NCBI RefSeq assembly: GCF_027484205.1
Contig: NZ_JAIXUB010000022.1
Location: forward strand, 1 to 47,219
Source of the DNA: Flavobacterium sp.
GTDB taxonomy: Bacteria > Bacteroidota > Bacteroidia > Flavobacteriales > Flavobacteriaceae
Direction of reading: 5' to 3'
DNA: 47,219 nt
The position numbers and the translations under genes are program-made. Of this stretch, positions 41,376 through 47,219 are shown one piece after another; positions within the stretch are counted from its first letter, which is position 1, and each line of letters starts with the position of its first letter. Under the pieces are notes generated by a model that was not told the DNA's origin, made no database searches, and saw only the letters and a program-made list of their open reading frames with translations.

Positions 41376-41698
41376 AAGAATTGCCAATACATATTAGCGA
41401 TGAAGATTTAGAAACAGTATTCAATATGGCTGCTTGTAATTATGCACCTAGCGATATTGCATTACAACTCGGAGTTGATAAGAAGTCATTCTTAGCTTTA
41501 TATAATGATAAAGAAAGTGATGTGCGTCAGTCATATAATGCTGGAAAGCTCTCCACAACATTTGCAATAATGAGCAAACAAAAAGAACTTGCTGAAAGTG
41601 GAAATATTACTGCAGCACAAATATTTTTGAGAGAAAGCGAAAGAATAGATGTTGAGAATATTAAGAACCGATTATTATTTGGATATGAAATTGATTGA
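41372..41698 (+). CDS. Terminase small subunit-like HTH protein
   Basis: This 108-residue protein has an N-terminal HTH (DEDLETVFNMAACNYAPSDIALQLGVDKKSFLALY, 10-44) and a helical C-terminal part (AIMSKQKELAESGNITAAQIFLRESER), the style of terminase small subunits. It binds the packaging site and recruits the large subunit. It is two genes before the large subunit. Confidence 0.65.
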   Translation: MKELPIHISDEDLETVFNMAACNYAPSDIALQLGVDKKSFLALYNDKESDVRQSYNAGKLSTTFAIMSKQKELAESGNITAAQIFLRESERIDVENIKNRLLFGYEID

Positions 41699-42317
41699 AA
41701 ACGTAAAGCTTGATGATATCTATCGTTTTTTAGAAACTGGCAATCCAGACAATGCTCCTCAAGAAATAGTTTACTATTTGGAGCTTCTTTCTAAAATCGA
41801 TGGGATGATTCGTAGAATTGACAAATTTGGTTCTAAAAAAATGGTTGTAAACCATTTAATTATTACAGAAAAGCTATCTGAGTATAAAGCAAAGCAGATG
41901 TATGAAGAGGCAATTGAGTATTTTTATAACGATACTACAATTACCATTAAGGCCTGGAGTAATTTTTATGCAGATATTATTGATCAAGAAATCAATTTTA
42001 TGCGATTAGTGAAGAAAGATACTGCCGATAGCAAGCGAATAATTGATGCTGCTAAAACCGCATTTGAAGTTCGCGGCGGAAATAAAGAACAACAGGAAGA
42101 GCTTCCTCCTGAGTTGTTCCAAAAACCTTGGGTTGTCTACACAACTGATGTAGAAGCTTTAGGATTAGCAAAAGTAGACAGAAATAGAATCAAGGATTTT
42201 ATTGACAAAAAAGTACCAGAATTGAACGAAAAAGAACGTCAGCGCCTTTATATGGAAGCTGATATTATCCCATTTATAGCATTACCAAATGACGAAGAGA
42301 ATCCGCGTAAAAACTGA
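41685..42317 (+). CDS. Terminase-associated protein, unknown
   Basis: This 210-residue helical protein (MKLIENVKLDDIYRFLETG, start 41685) overlaps the HTH protein by 14 nt and the large terminase by 29 nt. It includes KMVVNHLIITEKLSEYKAKQMYEEAI and a basic C-terminal part. It may be a second small subunit or a packaging accessory. No family is recognised. Confidence 0.55.
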   Translation: MKLIENVKLDDIYRFLETGNPDNAPQEIVYYLELLSKIDGMIRRIDKFGSKKMVVNHLIITEKLSEYKAKQMYEEAIEYFYNDTTITIKAWSNFYADIIDQEINFMRLVKKDTADSKRIIDAAKTAFEVRGGNKEQQEELPPELFQKPWVVYTTDVEALGLAKVDRNRIKDFIDKKVPELNEKERQRLYMEADIIPFIALPNDEENPRKN

Positions 42318-44004
42318 TGCTGAAAATGTAGACAACAGATTTGTTTCTAAGGCAAAAATGTTAGTCGATTTAATTGATCCTAAAGACTTTTATGGTGTTT
42401 TAGGTCGTGCAACGGGTAAAACAGCCGATATTGTTGCAGAACGTTCACAGCGCATTATCTATGATATGCCTAGAAGTTATCAAATGTTTGTCTCTGATAC
42501 TTATATGAATGCATTGACAAACGTGTTGCCAGCACTAATTGAAGGGTGGCAAAGAAAAGGATGGCGTGAAGGAATACATTTTGTTACTGATAAGCGTCCG
42601 CCATCACATTTTAAACTTCCTTATAAGCCACCTTTGCATTACAAGCATACTATTTCATTATATAATGGCACATTTTTTAATCTTGGAAGTCTTGACCAAC
42701 CATCAGGCTTAGCAGGTTCTTCGTATCAGCACAGGTATGGTGACGAAGCTCGCTTATTGAAAAAGAAAAAACTAGACCGCTCTACTCCTGCTCTTCGTGG
42801 TGAGTTTGTCAATTTTGGCCATTCTGTTTATTATATGGGAAATACTTTTACTACCGATATGCCAAACATTCTTACTTCTGATGATGATTGGATTCTTCAG
42901 ATGGAAAAAGAAATGGATCCGGAACAAATAGAACTTGCTTTGTATGCTGCTGTAGAATTAAACAATGTCAAGCGCGAGATTATGGCTAATGCTCAAATTG
43001 GTAATTTGTCGGAAAAAGACCGTTTAGACAAATCTTATCGCAAATGGTATGAGTTGTGGATAAGAATTCGCAAAGATTCTACTTTTTTTTATGCTGCATC
43101 TTCTTTGGTTAACTTGGATATTTTGACTGATGGTTATTTTAAGCAGACATTAAAAGCTCTCGGACCTGAAGAATTCAGAAGTGCCATTTTATCATTTAAA
43201 ATAAATGTATCCAAAGGTGAAAAGTTTTATAGTCATTTGGGTGACCATCATTTTTTTGAAGACGGAACTGATGTTTCTTACTTTGAAAAGTTTAGCATTT
43301 TTGATACTATTAAAGATAGTTGCAAGTCAATGAGTAAACGTTACTACGACATCGATTCGCCATTAGAATGTGGTGTAGATTTTGGCGATATGAGTTCGAT
43401 GGTTTCTGGTCAAAGAAGAGGAAACTATCTTTATGCTCTAAAAGAATTTTACACATTGCATCCAGAAGATGAAATGACGCTTGGTGCTAAATTTAGAGAG
43501 TTCTATCAAGATCATAAATACAAAGTTTTGTATATGTATTACGATAGAGCCGGAAATCAAAACGCTAAAATGAAAACCGATAAAGCAAATTATCTAAAAA
43601 ATGCGATCGAGTATCTTCCTGATGGAAGCTCAAGCGGTTGGATTGTCCATTTAATGAATGAGTTTCAAGGAAATATTTATCAGGAAGAGGAATTTAATTT
43701 AGCAAAACAATTGATGGGAGAATCAGTGCCAGGATTGCCAAAGCTTCGAATAGATAAATTAAAGTGCAAATGTTTGACAAGTTCCTTGAAATTGACAAAA
43801 ATTATTTTGAAAACGGATAAGATGGGAACCAGAACCATTCACAAAGATAAGTCTTCAGAAAAATTGCCTTTACAATCTAGACCAATGTTTTCTACAAATT
43901 TCAGTGATGCATTTAAGTACTGGATATGTCGTCCTGACTTCTTTGATGTAGCAAATATTCATAACGTATATTCCGGAATGGATCCTTCAGTAATCGGAAG
44001 GTAA
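42289..44004 (+). CDS. terL: Terminase large subunit
   Basis: This 571-residue packaging motor has an N-terminal ATPase with Walker A GRATGKT (39-45), Walker B-type HRYGDEAR with D152/E153, and a C-terminal nuclease with acidic residues D364 (CGVDFGD), D419 (MYYDRAG) and D540 (NFSDAFKYW), the expected RNase H-like triad. It cuts concatemeric DNA and drives it into the prohead through portal. Length fits the family. Start ATG 42289 overlaps its neighbour by 29 nt. Confidence 0.92.
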   Translation: MTKRIRVKTDAENVDNRFVSKAKMLVDLIDPKDFYGVLGRATGKTADIVAERSQRIIYDMPRSYQMFVSDTYMNALTNVLPALIEGWQRKGWREGIHFVTDKRPPSHFKLPYKPPLHYKHTISLYNGTFFNLGSLDQPSGLAGSSYQHRYGDEARLLKKKKLDRSTPALRGEFVNFGHSVYYMGNTFTTDMPNILTSDDDWILQMEKEMDPEQIELALYAAVELNNVKREIMANAQIGNLSEKDRLDKSYRKWYELWIRIRKDSTFFYAASSLVNLDILTDGYFKQTLKALGPEEFRSAILSFKINVSKGEKFYSHLGDHHFFEDGTDVSYFEKFSIFDTIKDSCKSMSKRYYDIDSPLECGVDFGDMSSMVSGQRRGNYLYALKEFYTLHPEDEMTLGAKFREFYQDHKYKVLYMYYDRAGNQNAKMKTDKANYLKNAIEYLPDGSSSGWIVHLMNEFQGNIYQEEEFNLAKQLMGESVPGLPKLRIDKLKCKCLTSSLKLTKIILKTDKMGTRTIHKDKSSEKLPLQSRPMFSTNFSDAFKYWICRPDFFDVANIHNVYSGMDPSVIGR

Positions 44005-44010
44005 AATTTG

Positions 44011-44018
44011 TATATTTG
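44011..44018 (+). promoter_or_regulatory. -7 box after terminase
   Basis: TATATTTG (44011-44018) is an exact TAnnTTTG match, 27 nt upstream of the gene at 44045, and directly follows the terminase stop. No TTTG is seen at -33. Confidence 0.5.
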
Positions 44019-44044
44019 TGTATTGATAATTAAATAAGAATGCT

Positions 44045-44323
44045 ATGGATGCCATCATACAAAAAGACTTTCAAAACCTTGTGGTTTTAGATCAATCTCG
44101 TGAGACTGCGAAAGAAATTTTACTTGATAAATATGATGAAACTGTAGCTCCTTTTGTTAGAATTATTCAACAAGTTATGAAAGCTAATGATGAAAATCAT
44201 TTTGAAGCTTTGAAGCGCATCCAGGATAAAACAGATTTAGCTACTGCTCCAGAAAAGAAAATTTTATTTGCTGCTGCTTTGATGGAAATTGTGGAAGAAG
44301 TAAACTTAAAACCTATAGTATAA
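44045..44323 (+). CDS. Small helical protein, unknown
   Basis: This 92-residue protein, helical throughout (AKEILLDKYDETVAPFVRIIQQVMKAN), ends on the start of the next gene (one-base overlap). It probably belongs with the terminase or head operon. No family is recognised. Confidence 0.55.
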   Translation: MDAIIQKDFQNLVVLDQSRETAKEILLDKYDETVAPFVRIIQQVMKANDENHFEALKRIQDKTDLATAPEKKILFAAALMEIVEEVNLKPIV

Positions 44324-44589
44324 TGAAAGATGAAATCAAAACAAAAAAAATTTTACAATTAGAAAATGGTTCTGAAGTTGCTGCTATTATATCGCGTGTA
44401 TTAAATAAAACTTCAGGTATTCATTTAATTGAATCTATTTCTGTTCATCCTTTTCCTAAAGTTAAAATGGCTCAAGTTGGAGGTCGACCAATTGTTGGTG
44501 AAAGAATTTCTTCGGAACCAATTATAGATAGATTTGGAAATATAAAGTATATCCACTCAGAAGGTAGAATAATTAAAGAAATACGTTAG
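44323..44589 (+). CDS. Small protein, unknown
   Basis: This 88-residue beta-like protein (KKILQLENGSEVAAIISRVLN, KVKMAQVGGRPIVGERISSE) is coupled with its neighbour. A 14-bp direct repeat (44579-44592) covers its stop codon and the following start. It is not recognised. Confidence 0.5.
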   Translation: MKDEIKTKKILQLENGSEVAAIISRVLNKTSGIHLIESISVHPFPKVKMAQVGGRPIVGERISSEPIIDRFGNIKYIHSEGRIIKEIR

Positions 44590-44820
44590 TATGATAGAAG
44601 ATGTAAATAAAATTTTAGAATTTATAGTGCAAAATAAGCTAATCCTTATTGATTGGAATTTTAGTATTGGAGGCGGTGAGTTGGCGATGCATATTAAAAA
44701 AGACGAACATATAGTTTTTATACGTATGGAAGAGGATGAAGATAATTCAATTACTAAAGAAAATTTTGAAAGAAAATTTAACTGTTTTTTAGCCGATAAA
44801 GTTTAAAAATACGTTAGTAT
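44579..44820. repeat. 14-bp direct repeats flanking the 71-residue gene
   Basis: AAATACGTTAGTAT occurs at 44579-44592 and 44807-44820. The first covers the stop codon of one gene and the start of the next; the second directly follows the stop of the 71-residue gene. This could be a duplication mark of gene insertion or just chance. Confidence 0.5.
44591..44806 (+). CDS. 71-residue acidic protein, unknown
   Basis: This short acidic protein (IRMEEDEDNSITKENFERKF) lies between the two copies of AAATACGTTAGTAT. It is the last rightward gene of the window. It is not recognised. Confidence 0.5.
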   Translation: MIEDVNKILEFIVQNKLILIDWNFSIGGGELAMHIKKDEHIVFIRMEEDEDNSITKENFERKFNCFLADKV

Positions 44821-44850
44821 TTTACAAAAAGAAGAAAGAAGACGCAAAAC

Positions 44851-44877
44851 TCCGCCCGTTTGGGCGGAATTTTTTTT
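44851..44877 (+). terminator. Terminator of packaging operon
   Basis: TCCGCCC and GGGCGGA form a GC-rich 7-bp stem around GTTT, followed by ATTTTTTTTT. It ends the rightward late operon. Confidence 0.9.
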
Positions 44878-44883
44878 ACATAG

Positions 44884-44911
44884 AAAAAACGGCTTTAAAT
44901 TAGCCGTTTTT
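44884..44911 (-). terminator. Leftward terminator of accessory operon
   Basis: AAAAACGGCT and AGCCGTTTTT form a 10-bp stem around TTAAATT. On the minus strand it is followed by a T run. It covers the stop codon of the methylase-like gene. Confidence 0.8.
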
Positions 44912-45562
44912 AGCGCTTGGATAGTAAAATATACACTTTGTTTCGTGTTTCCAAAATTCGTAATTTGTGACTAATGAAAAGCGGTAATTATTCATCATTA
45001 GTGCATCGTGGCAATGTATTTCTGCTCTGATTTCGTGAAAGCACAAATTAATGGCTGTCATTTTGCAACAAATCGGGTCTAAATCTTCGCAAACGTAATA
45101 ATTACCTTTACAATGTTGGTTTGCTGCTAGAATCATTCTGCCACTTCCGCACGTTGGTTCGTTCATTGTTTTGCCCCAGTCGTTAGAATCGAATAAAATT
45201 TTAGCCATAAAATCACAAATCGGACGAGGTGTAAAAAATTGACCGAATGAAGATTTTTTATAATTACTCGCTAAACATTCGTAATAATCGCCTAACGGGT
45301 CGCACCAAATACCAAATGTTTTATTTTGGTTGTAGATTTTCATTAGCTCTCCAAAAAGTTTACAAAAAATGTCAATTTCTTGGCGGTTGTATTTTTTGAT
45401 AGTTTGTAAATATAAATCCTCCTGTGTTTGGTGTCCCATTGCACAAATAATCATCGTTAGTAAATCATCAAAAATTTGACTTAAATCAAATTTATAGTGA
45501 AATTCATAAAATAAGGAGTTGAAAATTTTCAACTCCTTTGGTACGTCTCTATTTTTTAGCAT
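44900..45562 (-). CDS. N6-methylase-like protein without NPPY
   Basis: This 220-residue protein has HsdM-type features: FGQFFTPRPICDFMAKIL (about 104-121), SAM-binding motif I EPTCGSGRMILAA (134-146) and VCEDLDPICCKMTAINLCFHEI (156-177). The NPPY/NPPF catalytic motif expected after motif I is absent, the protein simply ends at SAKNG. I recall similar short forms in Bacteroidota mobile elements, so it may be a family trait rather than damage. It overlaps the ArdC-N-like gene by 7 nt. Anti-restriction or SAM-binding role is inferred. Confidence 0.65.
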   Translation of the reverse strand: MLKNRDVPKELKIFNSLFYEFHYKFDLSQIFDDLLTMIICAMGHQTQEDLYLQTIKKYNRQEIDIFCKLFGELMKIYNQNKTFGIWCDPLGDYYECLASNYKKSSFGQFFTPRPICDFMAKILFDSNDWGKTMNEPTCGSGRMILAANQHCKGNYYVCEDLDPICCKMTAINLCFHEIRAEIHCHDALMMNNYRFSLVTNYEFWKHETKCIFYYPSAKNG

Positions 45563-45906
45563 CGTTTTAAAACTTGAGCATTAGAAAATAAATAACAAAG
45601 CGGGTAAAATTCTTCTTCTTCCTCTTCTTGGTTCTTGCTCTGCTTGTGCTCCTCGCCTTTTGTCTTTTGTTTTGGTTTTCCCCAGATAATAAAAGCTTTT
45701 GAGCCTTTTTTTACTTGAAATCCTTCTTTGCTCCAATCGTGCAAAGTTTTGAATTCAAAATTATTTTTATCTGTGTAAAATTCATTTACTAGGATTTCAT
45801 TTACTGTCATTCCTTCGCAATCTGCATTCATTCGCATTTTTGCTATTTTGGAAAGCTCTCGCAACTCTTTGCGCTTTTCTCTGTGTATTTCTTGTTTTTC
45901 GGTCAT
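45556..45906 (-). CDS. ArdC-N-terminal-like antirestriction protein
   Basis: This 116-residue protein resembles the ArdC-type single-strand DNA binding domain (DUF1738): WSKEGFQVKKGSKAFIIWGKP (59-79) and FYPLCYLFSNAQV at the end, separated by a Lys/Glu-rich linker. ArdC protects incoming DNA from restriction, but this copy lacks the metalloprotease domain. It is upstream of and overlaps the methylase-like gene, suggesting they work together. The protein may be a stand-alone form. Confidence 0.7.
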   Translation of the reverse strand: MTEKQEIHREKRKELRELSKIAKMRMNADCEGMTVNEILVNEFYTDKNNFEFKTLHDWSKEGFQVKKGSKAFIIWGKPKQKTKGEEHKQSKNQEEEEEEFYPLCYLFSNAQVLKRC

Positions 45907-45912
45907 TTTGGC

Positions 45913-46074
45913 TTAAATATTAATGATTTCACTTTCTTTAGTAGTCATATAATAAACGTTGTCGAGGTTAAAACCTTTTTTTATCATAAACTCTTCGGGT
46001 TCTGCTTGATACTTTTTTTTAAGTTTAGTTTTATAAACTTTTCCGTTTTCGTAATTGAAGATAAAAATGTACAT
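45913..46074 (-). CDS. 53-residue protein, unknown
   Basis: This short frame was read from the ATG at 46074, overlapping the SymE-like stop by one base (TAATG). The sequence is MYIFIFNYENGKVYKTKLKK and continues to TKESEIINI. It is not recognised. Coupling with SymE-like and ArdC-like genes suggests one operon. Confidence 0.5.
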   Translation of the reverse strand: MYIFIFNYENGKVYKTKLKKKYQAEPEEFMIKKGFNLDNVYYMTTKESEIINI

Positions 46075-46259
46075 TACTCTGCTTTTGTTATTATTAGTTT
46101 GTTTTCAAAAACTTCAATTTTGACTTTTTCTCCTATTTCAAAACCGGCTTTATTTAGCCAGTTTCCGGATATATTTAATTTTGGCTTTAAATAGGATTTC
46201 TTCCAACGTGGGCGCACACATAAAGCCGATATAGTGCTAATGCGTATATTAAAAAACAT
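46074..46259 (-). CDS. SymE-like protein
   Basis: This 61-residue protein was read from MFFNIRISTI at 46259. It has the SymE-type pattern of the AbrB fold: RPRWKKSYLKPKLNISGNWL (16-35), AGFEIGEKVKIEVFENKLII (38-57). SymE proteins are toxins (RNA cleavage in E. coli) or regulators. The partner gene 46249-46473 overlaps by 11 nt. No antisense RNA gene could be identified. The start was chosen by homology to the family; the longer frame from 46313 overlaps the upstream gene further. Confidence 0.7.
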   Translation of the reverse strand: MFFNIRISTISALCVRPRWKKSYLKPKLNISGNWLNKAGFEIGEKVKIEVFENKLIITKAE

Positions 46260-46473
46260 AATCGTTAAAATCTGAATTAGTATTTTGATTGTCTTGAATG
46301 AATAGTTCTGCAATGGCTTGTGCTTTGTTCCAAGCGTTTTTACATTGCGTTTTGAAGTATTCGTAATCCGAATAATTAAAGACTTTAGAAAGTCCTTTTT
46401 CGTGAAGTATAGATTTTACTTGCGTAGATAGTTTGAAAGCGTTATTTTTGCTCTCAGTTGAGTTTTTGTGCAT
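46249..46473 (-). CDS. 74-residue helical protein, unknown
   Basis: This helical protein was read from the ATG at 46473 (MHKNSTESKNN). It lies downstream of a terminator hairpin and overlaps SymE-like by 11 nt. It includes KVFNYSDYEYFKTQCKNAWNKAQ. Not recognised; a possible SymE partner. Confidence 0.45.
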   Translation of the reverse strand: MHKNSTESKNNAFKLSTQVKSILHEKGLSKVFNYSDYEYFKTQCKNAWNKAQAIAELFIQDNQNTNSDFNDYVF

Positions 46474-46497
46474 GGCGTATAAAAATTTGATTATCAA

Positions 46498-46527
46498 AAA
46501 CCCGAAGTGTTCCACCACTTCGGGTTT
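46498..46527 (-). terminator. Leftward terminator between 143-residue gene and operon
   Basis: AAACCCGAAGTG and CACTTCGGGTTT form a perfect 12-bp stem around TTCCAC. On the minus strand it is followed by a T run. It separates the first leftward gene from the rest; some read-through or another promoter would be needed for the following genes. Confidence 0.85.
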
Positions 46528-46537
46528 GTTGTTTTTG

Positions 46538-46969
46538 TTAAACGATAAAAGATTTTACTTCCTCGTCTGCTTTTGAAATGAAAATACTTAAATCTTCTTG
46601 AATTACTTTCAAAACCTTTTCAATAGTTTGAGAATTTGTTACCTCAAATTTAAAACCGCTTGCGTTACTTAAAGAAATTTTTTCTTTTGTTCCGTCACTT
46701 GATAAAACAAACTTGTTTAGTTCGTCTTCTTTAGTTTTTAAAAACTTGAATTTCTCGCCTAAAATTAGAAATTGGTCAAGTCTTTTTAGCCTTACTTCTG
46801 CGCTTGGGTTTAAAAGATTAGAAACTTCTTGTTTCTCGATTGGTTTTTTTGCATCCTCTGTTGGTGCTTTTTCGACATTTACCGCAGGTTTTAAGTTTTC
46901 CACAACTTTCAAAACGTTATCTTTTTTAACGTCTTTAACCTCTTCTTTTGTGTTTGCTTTTTGGCTCAT
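46538..46969 (-). CDS. Leftward protein, unknown
   Basis: This 143-residue protein has an acidic/basic disordered first half (VKDVKKDNVLKVVENLKPAV, KAPTEDAKKPIEKQEV) and a folded second half (PSAEVRLKRLDQFLILGEKF, SNASGFKFEVTNSQTIEKVL). I recall similar proteins in Bacteroidota mobile elements without known function. It is the first leftward gene at the right end, promoter in the AT-rich 250 bp upstream. Confidence 0.55.
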   Translation of the reverse strand: MSQKANTKEEVKDVKKDNVLKVVENLKPAVNVEKAPTEDAKKPIEKQEVSNLLNPSAEVRLKRLDQFLILGEKFKFLKTKEDELNKFVLSSDGTKEKISLSNASGFKFEVTNSQTIEKVLKVIQEDLSIFISKADEEVKSFIV

Positions 46970-47219
46970 AAAAAATGTATTTATTTGATTATCAATACTT
47001 AAAGATACAAAAAAAGGTAATTACTACAAAATAAATAGACTAAAAAACACTATTTTTTCACTATAAATTAATAATTTTTAATCTTTCTAAATAGGTTAAA
47101 ATCATTTTAAAAAAGTTCAAAAAATGACTTCTAAAAAAAAATAAAAAACACAATTCGTTAACAAACAACATTTTAACCCGTTCTAAAAACGTGTTAAATG
47201 TGTTTGGTTGAACGAAAAG
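46970..47219. other. Right-end AT-rich noncoding region
   Basis: There is no gene. The only clear structure is a quasi-palindrome at 47173-47197: TTAAC-C-CGTT facing AACG-T-GTTAA around CTAAA, possibly an operator for the leftward genes. Possible leftward -7 boxes such as TATCTTTA near 47001 are weak. If the map is circular this region joins position 1 and separates the leftward operon from the portal operon. Confidence 0.5.

Noticed and set aside
44900..45562. Complete type I restriction-modification system
   Set aside because: Only a short methylase-like protein without NPPY is present; there are no specificity or restriction subunits.
45883..46194. Rightward reading frame of 103 residues inside the leftward operon
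   Set aside because: It is antisense to the 53-residue, ArdC-like and SymE-like genes, has Phe/Ser-rich shadow composition and no promoter context.
1..47219. CRISPR arrays, tRNA or rRNA genes
   Set aside because: No regularly spaced repeats of CRISPR type and no cloverleaf or rRNA-like stretch were seen on either strand, though no tRNA scan could be run.

Overview
The window looks like a nearly complete or complete temperate siphovirus genome (or free circular phage contig) from a Flavobacteriia-type Bacteroidota host. The evidence for the host is the very AT-rich DNA, promoter boxes of the TAnnTTTG type, few strong Shine-Dalgarno sites, a DUF4468-like secreted protein, and a DnaG-like primase with the degenerate zinc site I recall from Flavobacteria. 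All function calls were made by reading translations; no database search was run.

Layout. 1-4.9 kb: a late-promoter-like motif, then portal and head-tail connector-type genes. 4.9-7.4 kb: small accessory genes with their own promoters and terminators, two structured leaders, and a KilA-N protein. 7.5-16.3 kb: a second late-promoter motif, the tape measure protein and three distal tail/baseplate-type proteins. 16.4-18.1 kb: leftward tyrosine integrase and a small HTH repressor. 18.1-26.8 kb: rightward early genes (LuxR-like regulator, primase-ATPase, a repeat-rich origin candidate, ParB-like protein, many small unknowns). 26.9-28.9 kb: orphan C5 cytosine methylase. 29.0-29.7 kb: leftward lipoprotein (moron). 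29.8-35.4 kb: tail fibre genes, then a lysis cassette (two holin-like proteins, GH19 endolysin, u-spanin-like lipoprotein). 35.4-39.3 kb: S49 protease, capsid protein, tail tube. 39.4-44.8 kb: a third late-promoter motif, a PLD-like protein, and the small and large terminase subunits. 44.9-47.0 kb: a leftward accessory operon (ArdC-N-like protein, N6-methylase-like protein without a visible NPPY motif, SymE-like protein, unknowns).

Terminase lies at the right end and portal at the left end, and the integrase lies in the middle. This fits a circular map cut between terminase and portal better than an integrated prophage, but neither att sites nor terminal repeats were found.

The main new signals are regulatory. 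Three 20-bp palindromes, AATCATA-N6-TATGATT, each sit exactly 7 bp upstream of a TAnnTTTG-like box: at the repressor gene's own promoter, at the KilA-N leader and at the tail-fibre operon. Three other promoters share TTTCACGTTACA exactly 21 bp upstream of a -7-like box, in front of the portal, tape-measure and packaging operons. They look like a repressor regulon and a late regulon. Two leaders (about 5.8-6.0 kb and 6.7-6.85 kb) can fold into long stems with crossing, pseudoknot-type pairings.
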